From: JAGYLJ01 sp964383545
GTDB lineage: Bacteria > Patescibacteriota > Minisyncoccia > Phycocordibacterales > UBA12079
Assembly: GCA_964383545.1 (NCBI GenBank)
Contig: CAYLHD010000005.1
Location: forward strand, 1 to 30,549
DNA length: 30,549 bases
Direction: 5' to 3'
Positions within the stretch are counted from its first letter, which is position 1; every line of letters begins with the position of its first letter. This document shows positions 25,036 through 29,182 of the stretch, in pieces. The position numbers were made by a program, and so were the translations under genes. The notes under the pieces are model-generated. The model was not told the DNA's origin. It was given only the letters and a program-made list of their open reading frames with translations, and ran no database searches.

Positions 25036-25137
25036 TTATATAGGAACATACATTGCTACCATACTGATTGAGACTAGAATTCCTATTACGATCCAAAAAG
25101 TTCGAATCACCTTTTTACCTTTTTTACTAAATAACAT
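25036..25137 (-). CDS. 33-residue single-span membrane microprotein
   Basis: A short minus-strand frame begins at 25137 and encodes 33 residues: MLFSKKGKKVIRTFW, then IVIGILVSISMVAMYVPI. The arrangement is a basic cytoplasmic start followed by one transmembrane helix. A perfect minus-strand TATAAT (25149-25154) ends 11 nt before the ATG. It fills the otherwise empty lepA-ftsB spacer. Similar tiny K-rich/one-TM proteins seem common in CPR genomes (recollection, not checked). Function unknown. Confidence 0.6.
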   Translation of the reverse strand: MLFSKKGKKVIRTFWIVIGILVSISMVAMYVPI

Positions 25138-25148
25138 ATACTTAATAT

Positions 25149-25156
25149 ATTATACT
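25149..25156. promoter_or_regulatory. Overlapping divergent -10 elements
   Basis: On the minus strand TATAAT (25149-25154) faces the microprotein; on the plus strand TATACT (25151-25156) faces the FtsB-like gene, 17 nt before its ATG. The two -10 boxes overlap by 4 nt, the symmetry typical of bidirectional promoters. Confidence 0.55.
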
Positions 25157-25173
25157 TTTAATTATTTTTTTCA

Positions 25174-25557
25174 ATGTCACGTTTAAAAAATAAAAATAAA
25201 TTTAAAAAGATTTTTTATTCATGGCCTGTTTTTGTTTTGTTGTTGGTAATAGTGTTGCTAGTGGCAAATGGTGTTTGGGGTGTAGGTAAGAGTGAAAGGA
25301 CTTCTTGTGGGAAAAAAGACTCTTCTGAAGAGAGATATGATAAACTGGAGGATAAGAGCGATAATTTATTGTCTGAAATTGAAAGTTTAAAAACAGAAAA
25401 AGGAAGAGAATCCGAGATAAGAGATAAATTTAGAGTGGTTAAAGAAGGTGAACAGTTAGCTATTATCCTAAAATCTGTTGATGATCCAGAATGTGAAGTT
25501 GTCGAAGAAAATGATGGAAATCTTTGGAAGAAAATATTAGATTTTTTGCGGGATTAG
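25174..25557 (+). CDS. Septum formation initiator (FtsB/DivIC-like)
   Basis: Predicted bitopic division protein that would join the FtsQLB-type complex. Order of parts: basic cytoplasmic start (residues 1-16), transmembrane helix (about 17-36, WPVFVLLLVIVLLVANGVWG), a coiled coil (about 50-80, YDKLEDKSDNLLSEIESLKT), then the family-like EIRDKFRVVKEGEQLAIIL. Length 127 aa fits FtsB/DivIC (about 100-130). The final codons (LRD stop) lie inside the 5' end of tRNA-Gly, a 10-nt overlap. Family assignment rests on layout plus the conserved post-coil motif and is fairly confident; which of FtsB or DivIC is not determinable. Confidence 0.78.
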   Translation: MSRLKNKNKFKKIFYSWPVFVLLLVIVLLVANGVWGVGKSERTSCGKKDSSEERYDKLEDKSDNLLSEIESLKTEKGRESEIRDKFRVVKEGEQLAIILKSVDDPECEVVEENDGNLWKKILDFLRD

Positions 25558-25618
25558 TTAAGTGGTATAACACGACCTTCCCAAGGTTGAATCAGGAGTT
25601 CGATTCTCCTATCTCGCA
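25548..25618 (+). tRNA. tRNA-Gly(CCC)
   Basis: A full 71-nt cloverleaf: acceptor GCGGGAT/ATCTCGC (one G-T), D-arm GTTAAGTGGTATAAC, anticodon arm CGACC-TTCCCAA-GGTTG with anticodon CCC, T-arm AGGAG-TTCGATT-CTCCT, discriminator A. CCA is not encoded (the next bases are CA). Its 5' end overlaps the last 10 nt of the FtsB-like CDS, so it is probably released from a shared transcript. An element ending in a copy of its 3' end follows. Confidence 0.95.
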
Positions 25619-25620
25619 CA

Positions 25621-25740
25621 GGAATGACAACCGTTAGGTTGGAATGAGTGAGTGAGATAAGAAAAGCCCTTGCGGGCTTTTCGTGGGGAATCGAAAGCTG
25701 GAGCCTGCGAAGCCAGTAAACGATTATTCTATCTCGCACA
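25621..25740 (+). ncRNA. tRNA-Gly-linked structured element with copied tRNA 3' end
   Basis: A 120-nt unit directly after tRNA-Gly. It ends (25721-25740) with a copy of the last 20 nt of tRNA-Gly plus trailer (25601-25620), 18 of 20 identical. Inside: hairpin CAACC-GTTA-GGTTG (25628-25641) flanked by GGAATGA repeats; GAGATA (25654-25659) able to pair with TATCTC of the tail (25730-25735) as a new acceptor-like stem, extended by further pairs; hairpin AAAAGCCC-TTGC-GGGCTTTT (25662-25681); CGTGGGG; then TCGAAAGCTGGAGC and a CTGG/CCAG stem-loop. No credible protein is encoded. The architecture matches the element after tRNA-Phe. Whether it is transcribed, and its role, are unknown. Confidence 0.7.
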
Positions 25741-25780
25741 AAAAAAGTTTTTAACCTTTTATTAATTAATAAAAAATATT

Positions 25781-26362
25781 GTGAAAGAATTTATAAAGAA
25801 AAATTTTGTTTTACTTTTAGCTTTTGCGTTACCTGTTGGGTTAGTGGTTGTCGTGGCACTAAGTACTTATTTGCCATCAATGTTTATCTCGACTGATTAT
25901 AATTTTATTTATGCGCTCTGTGATGAAGTTGATCATTATAATAATTATGGTTGTGAAGAATATCTTAATGAGCATTATGATGTTGTTGATGGTAAGTTGG
26001 TTGTATTAGTTTCTCTTTCGACCATGATACCTGAACAGACTAAAGAAAGAGATGCCATAGAATTTAGTTCTAGGATTTTTTTACATGACACGAAAAAAAA
26101 TGAGAGTCGTGAGATTACTCTAGAAGAGGCTCAGACTTTAACATTGCAAGATCTTTTGACTGCACCAGATGGTGTGACTGTGTCTAGTCATTATGATAAT
26201 GATATTGACGTTTTTCCATTCTTCAATGGAGGTTCTTCCTATGGTTATTATTTAACTAAAGGTAAGAGTCGAAGCAAGATTAATCTTATTAATTATAATG
26301 ATCGATATTATTATCGTAATAATTTTCAATTTATTGGATGGACACTGCCAGGAAGAATCTAA
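25781..26362 (+). CDS. Hypothetical membrane-anchored extracytoplasmic protein (GTG start)
   Basis: Unrecognised 193-residue protein. The start is GTG at 25781 (KEFIKKNFVLLLAFALPVG). One membrane segment spans about residues 8-32. The remainder is extracytoplasmic and rich in Tyr, Asn and Asp (CDEVDHYNNYGCEEYLNEHYD, then FFNGGSSYGYYLTKG and YNDRYYYRNNFQFIGWTLPGR), with two Cys near each other (about 47 and 58) that could form a disulfide. It precedes a multi-span membrane protein by 32 nt on the same strand; the two are probably cotranscribed and may work together. No Shine-Dalgarno is seen; the spacer is AT-rich. Confidence 0.65.
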   Translation: MKEFIKKNFVLLLAFALPVGLVVVVALSTYLPSMFISTDYNFIYALCDEVDHYNNYGCEEYLNEHYDVVDGKLVVLVSLSTMIPEQTKERDAIEFSSRIFLHDTKKNESREITLEEAQTLTLQDLLTAPDGVTVSSHYDNDIDVFPFFNGGSSYGYYLTKGKSRSKINLINYNDRYYYRNNFQFIGWTLPGRI

Positions 26363-26394
26363 TTATTTTTTATTAATTAATTTTAAATTTATTT

Positions 26395-27402
26395 ATGAAT
26401 AAAGATGAATTATTAAATGAACTTTCTTCTAAGATAAAAACAGGGGAGATAGGTCGTGGAGAATTGTTAAATCGATTTGGTTTGGCTTCTGTGCCTGAGA
26501 AAAAAAGTGTAAGTGAAATTAGTAAGTCTTCAAATTTTTCTATTACTAAAATTTTATATGTTTTGGGAGCAGTCATTGTTGTTATAGGAATTGTTATTTT
26601 TATTGCTCAGATTTGGACAGATATTGGTGCTTTTGGAAGAATTTCAGTGACATTGGGTTTGGGTTTGCTTATAACAGCAATTGGTTCTGTTTTATTGAAG
26701 CAATATCCAAGTAATAACGTTATTAGTATTGGTTCGGTCTTTCACACGATTGGAGGATTTTTGATTCCAGGAGGGTCCATGGTTGCTCTTAGTGAGTTGC
26801 ATGTTGATACTCCGACTTTGATGCCAGTGGCAATTACATTTGGAGCAATCTTTTTGTTTTATTTGTTATTGAACAAAGTTCACAAAAATGCAATTTTGAC
26901 TTTCTTTGCTATTGCTAACGGGACAGCTTTTATTTATTTACTGACAGAATCAATTATGGATGGTCATTTTTGGCAACATGAAGATTTGTATGCATATTTG
27001 ACTATGGCCATGGGGATAAGTTATCTTCTATTTGCTCGTGTTTTTCGTAAAGGTTGGAATAAAGGTCTTGTTAGAGTTTTGTCTTTGTTTGGTTCAGCTG
27101 GTTTTTTGGGAGCAGCTTTTACTAGAGTTTTTGATTCGTTTGGTTGGCAGATGTTATTTTTCTTGCTTGTGTTTGGAGGAATATTTTTGTCAATTTATAT
27201 GAAGAGTCGTGTTGTTTTAACTGTTAGTACGTTTTTCCTTTTAATTCATATTGTTTATATTACAAATGAGTATTTTGCAGATTCGTTTGGTTGGCCGATC
27301 TCTTTAGTGATTCTTGGATTTATTTTTATTGGTTTAGGATATGCTTCAATTACTATTAATAGAAAATATATAAAGGGTAATGACTCTATTGTTCAAGTAT
27401 AG
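26395..27402 (+). CDS. Multi-span membrane protein, DUF2157-like
   Basis: Polytopic protein of 335 residues. The cytoplasmic start (about residues 1-50, MNKDELLNELSSKIKTGEIG) is helical and charged, followed by roughly nine to ten hydrophobic segments beginning with ILYVLGAVIVVIGIVIFIAQIW. This N-terminal helix plus LGAxIVxIGIxxFIA pattern resembles DUF2157 and related predicted membrane proteins of unknown function. Further spans include VTLGLGLLITAIGSVLL, AITFGAIFLFYLLLNK, MLFFLLVFGGIFLSIYM and ISLVILGFIFIGLGYASI. No transport motif is recognised. It follows the anchored protein at 25781, probably as an operon. Confidence 0.7.
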   Translation: MNKDELLNELSSKIKTGEIGRGELLNRFGLASVPEKKSVSEISKSSNFSITKILYVLGAVIVVIGIVIFIAQIWTDIGAFGRISVTLGLGLLITAIGSVLLKQYPSNNVISIGSVFHTIGGFLIPGGSMVALSELHVDTPTLMPVAITFGAIFLFYLLLNKVHKNAILTFFAIANGTAFIYLLTESIMDGHFWQHEDLYAYLTMAMGISYLLFARVFRKGWNKGLVRVLSLFGSAGFLGAAFTRVFDSFGWQMLFFLLVFGGIFLSIYMKSRVVLTVSTFFLLIHIVYITNEYFADSFGWPISLVILGFIFIGLGYASITINRKYIKGNDSIVQV

Positions 27403-27479
27403 TTAAAATTGAAAGCTTCTCTTTAAAATGGTAAAGTAGTTTATTAGTCAATTATTAATTTAATTACAAAAGTAAGAAT

Positions 27480-27713
27480 ATGAAAAAAGTAAAAATGTAC
27501 TCAACTCCAACATGTGGCTATTGTAATATAGCGAAAGATTTCTTTAATGAGAATAATATTCCTGTTGAGGTTTTTGATGTTTCTGTTGATGAAGGAAAAA
27601 GACAGGAGTTAGTAGATAAAAGTGGTCAAATGGGTGTGCCAGTTATTGAAATTGGTAGTGATGTAGTAATTGGGTTTGATCAAGCTAAGATTTCAGAATT
27701 GTTGGGTTTATAA
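27480..27713 (+). CDS. Glutaredoxin-like protein
   Basis: Small thiol-disulfide oxidoreductase of 77 residues with the glutaredoxin fold. The start VKMYSTPTCGYCNIAKDFF holds the dithiol active site Cys12-Gly-Tyr-Cys15; the cis-proline loop is MGVPVIEIG, and GFDQAKISELLGL is the C-terminal helix typical of NrdH/Grx-type proteins. In genomes without glutathione such proteins usually take electrons from thioredoxin reductase and serve ribonucleotide reductase or general thiol reduction; this is family knowledge only. A palindromic repeat and tRNA-Arg follow at once. Confidence 0.93.
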   Translation: MKKVKMYSTPTCGYCNIAKDFFNENNIPVEVFDVSVDEGKRQELVDKSGQMGVPVIEIGSDVVIGFDQAKISELLGL

Positions 27714-27718
27714 GTTGA

Positions 27719-27747
27719 TTCACTTGGAGGTTGAACCTCCAAGTTAA
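27719..27747. repeat. Palindromic element, copy E, diverged ends
   Basis: ACTTGGAGGTT (27722-27732), centre G, AACCTCCAAGT (27734-27744), flanked by one mismatch and then two more matching pairs. It has the same GGT-NNN-ACC core as the 27-nt family, with slightly decayed outer arms. It ends 2 nt before tRNA-Arg. Confidence 0.75.
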
Positions 27748-27748
27748 A

Positions 27749-27820
27749 GTCCCCGTAGTTCAGTGGATAGAACAAGACACTCCTAACGTCTAGACGCAAG
27801 TTCGATTCTTGCCGGGGACA
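27749..27820 (+). tRNA. tRNA-Arg(CCT)
   Basis: A 72-nt cloverleaf: acceptor GTCCCCG/CGGGGAC, D-arm GTTCAGTGGATAGAAC, anticodon arm AGACA-CTCCTAA-CGTCT (anticodon CCT; the loop-closing pair is an A-C mismatch), T-arm GCAAG-TTCGATT-CTTGC, discriminator A. CCA is not encoded. Unlike the Gly and Phe tRNAs it has no copied 3' tail downstream. Confidence 0.94.
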
Positions 27821-27848
27821 CAAAATTGTTAAATAATTTTGTTTTATT
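27821..27848 (+). terminator. Weak terminator after tRNA-Arg
   Basis: CAAAATT (27821-27827) pairs with AATTTTG (27835-27841), then TTTTATT. AT-only stem, so strength is doubtful. Confidence 0.45.
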
Positions 27849-27859
27849 AAAAATTTAGT

Positions 27860-27868
27860 TGTGATAAT
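27860..27868 (+). promoter_or_regulatory. Extended -10 promoter of the 69-residue protein
   Basis: TGTGATAAT, with TTGTTT 18 nt before its hexamer (27839-27844). The -10 ends 8 nt before the ATG at 27877: leaderless type. Confidence 0.5.
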
Positions 27869-27876
27869 ATAAATCT

Positions 27877-28086
27877 ATGGATTTAGAAGATAAAAAAATA
27901 ATAAGAGAAAGTCTTAATGTTGCTAGAGAGAATCAGGAGACTTTAATAAAGATGCGTCGAGGACAGTTTTTTGGAAATATGGCTCGTATATTTTATTGGA
28001 TAATCATTGTTGGAGCTTCTTTTGGAACTTATTATTTTTTACAACCTTATGTTGATAGTCTTAAGAACTTTTATATGAGTATTTAA
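27877..28086 (+). CDS. Small single-span membrane protein
   Basis: Unrecognised 69-residue protein. A charged N-terminal helix (DLEDKKIIRESLNVARENQE, residues 2-21) and basic TLIKMRRGQF precede one membrane segment (about 36-55, RIFYWIIIVGASFGTYYFL). The C-terminal tail is short. Such proteins with an N-terminal coiled region and one TM appear repeatedly in CPR genomes (unverified). The start is supported by a -10 ending 8 nt upstream. It is located between two tRNA genes. Confidence 0.7.
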   Translation: MDLEDKKIIRESLNVARENQETLIKMRRGQFFGNMARIFYWIIIVGASFGTYYFLQPYVDSLKNFYMSI

Positions 28087-28100
28087 AGGGTCTTTAATTT

Positions 28101-28128
28101 TTGGTAAAATATGATAAGGTTATATAAG
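28101..28128 (+). promoter_or_regulatory. Candidate promoter of tRNA-Phe
   Basis: TTGGTA (28101-28106), 16-nt spacer, TATAAG (28123-28128). Transcription would start about 2 nt before the mature tRNA 5' end. Confidence 0.5.
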
Positions 28129-28136
28129 TGAAATAT

Positions 28137-28209
28137 GCTGAGGTAGCTCAGTTGGTAGAGCAATCGCTTGAAGAGCGATGGGTCGGCGGTTCAAGTCCGC
28201 CCCTCAGCA
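28137..28209 (+). tRNA. tRNA-Phe(GAA)
   Basis: A 73-nt cloverleaf: acceptor GCTGAGG/CCTCAGC, D-arm GCTCAGTTGGTAGAGC, anticodon arm ATCGC-TTGAAGA-GCGAT (anticodon GAA), T-arm GGCGG-TTCAAGT-CCGCC, discriminator A, CCA not encoded. It is followed by a hairpin terminator and by tandem elements that repeat its last 20 nt. Confidence 0.96.
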
Positions 28210-28220
28210 CATATTAAAAT

Positions 28221-28241
28221 CAGCCGAAAGGCTGTTTTTTT
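28221..28241 (+). terminator. Terminator after tRNA-Phe, first copy
   Basis: CAGCC-GAAA-GGCTG followed by T7. An identical copy at 28411-28431 lies inside the repeat unit. Confidence 0.85.
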
Positions 28242-28246
28242 AATAT

Positions 28247-28346
28247 NNNNNNNNNNNNNNNNNNNNNNNNNNNNNNNNNNNNNNNNNNNNNNNNNNNNNN
28301 NNNNNNNNNNNNNNNNNNNNNNNNNNNNNNNNNNNNNNNNNNNNNN
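28247..28346. other. 100-N gap inside the tRNA-Phe repeat array
   Basis: The last 55 nt before the gap (28192-28246) recur exactly at 28382-28436, and the first 55 nt after it (28347-28401) recur exactly at 28557-28611. The gap therefore marks an unresolved repeat loop; the real number of units cannot be read from this assembly. Confidence 0.88.
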
Positions 28347-28611
28347 AACGAAGTGAAATAAAAAATTTAGTAATTTGTGACCAAGTCCGCCCCTCAGCAC
28401 ATATTAAAATCAGCCGAAAGGCTGTTTTTTTAATATGTACTGAGGGAGAAAGCCAACTGCTTGGCTTTCGTGTGGGCTTGAAAGTCGGAAGCATATTTTC
28501 CGTAGCGAAGTGGAGGAAAAAGCTGAGACGGGGTCGAGAATACTTTATTTTTTATGAACGAAGTGAAATAAAAAATTTAGTAATTTGTGACCAAGTCCGC
28601 CCCTCAGCACA
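28347..28611 (+). ncRNA. tRNA-Phe-linked tandem structured element with copied tRNA 3' end
   Basis: The unit is 210 nt (28402-28611), with part of a preceding unit at 28347-28401. Each unit ends in the last 20 nt of tRNA-Phe plus trailer: identical at 28192-28211, 28382-28401 and 28592-28611. Within the unit: terminator hairpin (28411-28431); GTACTGAGGG (28437-28446), resembling the tRNA 5' strand and pairing with CCCTCAGCAC (28601-28610) with one mismatch; perfect 9-bp hairpin GAAAGCCAA-CTGC-TTGGCTTTC (28448-28469); CGTGTGGG; TTGAAAGTCGGAAGC; a stem-loop around CGTAGCGAAGTGG; GGTC (28532-28535) pairing with GACC (28589-28592) around a long AT stem whose loop is GAACGAAGTGAA. No real protein is encoded. 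Transcription and function are unknown; the fold is a manual prediction. Confidence 0.7.
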
Positions 28612-28614
28612 AAG

Positions 28615-28638
28615 AAAATCCGCAATAAGCGGATTTTT
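28615..28638. terminator. Bidirectional terminator
   Basis: AAAATCCGC (28615-28623), loop AATAA, GCGGATTTT (28629-28637), then T. A-rich and T-rich ends make it usable for the tRNA-Phe array (+) and yqeY (-). Confidence 0.8.
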
Positions 28639-28687
28639 GTATTATAGAAAATTTAATATTTGTAATTCTATTTTAGGAAGAAGAGAA

Positions 28688-29149
28688 TTAGGAAAAAAGT
28701 TTTTCAACAACAATTTTAACTTCATTGCCGTCGGCGCTTGAACCGATAGTTTTTATTTCTTTTAGAACAGCTCCTATTAGAATTCCAATTTTTGATTTGT
28801 CTTCGATATTTAATTCAATTTTTTTTGTTTTAGCAATTTTTTCGATTTCTTCAACACTCATTGTTTCTGGTAGATATTTTTCTAAAATTTCTAATTCTGA
28901 TTTTTCTACATCAACTAAATCTTGTCTTCCTCCTTTTTCAAATTGGTTAATTGAATCTTTTCTTTGTTTAACTGCTTTTTTGACTACATTTAGAGCATCA
29001 CTATCTGATATTTCTTCTTGAGGTTTCTTTTTTTGTGAAATTAACTCATTGGTAAAATTTGATAAGAGGCTCCGAAGAACAGTCATTTTTAGGGTATTTC
29101 TTTCTTTCATTGCTTCTTTTAATTCACCATTTATTTTTTCTTTTAACAT
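28688..29149 (-). CDS. GatB/YqeY domain protein
   Basis: Stand-alone YqeY-type protein of 153 residues, homologous to the C-terminal tRNA-binding domain of GatB. Family features: N-terminal INGELKEAMKERNTLKMTVLRSLLS, the middle AVKQRKDSINQFEKGGRQDLV, and ELEILEKYLPETMSVEEIEKI, ending IGILIGAVLKEIKTIGSSADG. Its exact role is not established, although binding of tRNA or aminoacyl-tRNA is suspected from homology. It is divergent from the P-type ATPase gene and shares a palindromic promoter region with it; its own TATAAT (29161-29166, minus strand) ends 11 nt before the ATG. It ends at the terminator after the tRNA-Phe element. Confidence 0.92.
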   Translation of the reverse strand: MLKEKINGELKEAMKERNTLKMTVLRSLLSNFTNELISQKKKPQEEISDSDALNVVKKAVKQRKDSINQFEKGGRQDLVDVEKSELEILEKYLPETMSVEEIEKIAKTKKIELNIEDKSKIGILIGAVLKEIKTIGSSADGNEVKIVVEKLFS

Positions 29150-29160
29150 ATTTTTTAAAA

Positions 29161-29173
29161 ATTATAGTATAAT
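29161..29173. promoter_or_regulatory. Palindromic back-to-back -10 boxes (bidirectional promoter)
   Basis: ATTATA-G-TATAAT is a perfect inverted repeat giving a TATAAT to each strand. The right one (29168-29173) ends 9 nt before the ATPase ATG at 29183; the left one, read on the minus strand, ends 11 nt before the yqeY ATG at 29149. A TTAACA at 29143-29148 could be a -35 for the + strand (19-nt spacer). Confidence 0.7.
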
Positions 29174-29182
29174 ACTATTAAT

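Noticed and set aside
25554..25739. Minus-strand frame of 61 codons over tRNA-Gly and its element
   Set aside because: Antisense to a clear tRNA and to the copied tail; a by-product of the structured RNA.
25599..25740. Repeated tRNA 3' ends as attL/attR of an integrated island
   Set aside because: Only about 120-210 nt lie between the repeats, no integrase or cargo is present, and the Gly and Phe units share internal structure. A tiny non-autonomous element is still possible and is kept as a hypothesis in the findings.
27749..27820. tRNA-Arg as a pseudogene because of an A-C mismatch in the anticodon stem
   Set aside because: All other stems and conserved bases are intact, and an A-C at the loop-closing position is tolerated in functional tRNAs.
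28472..28741. Open frame of 89 codons across the tRNA-Phe repeat unit
   Set aside because: It runs through the structured repeat, the copied tRNA tail, a terminator and into antisense of yqeY; no protein-like features.
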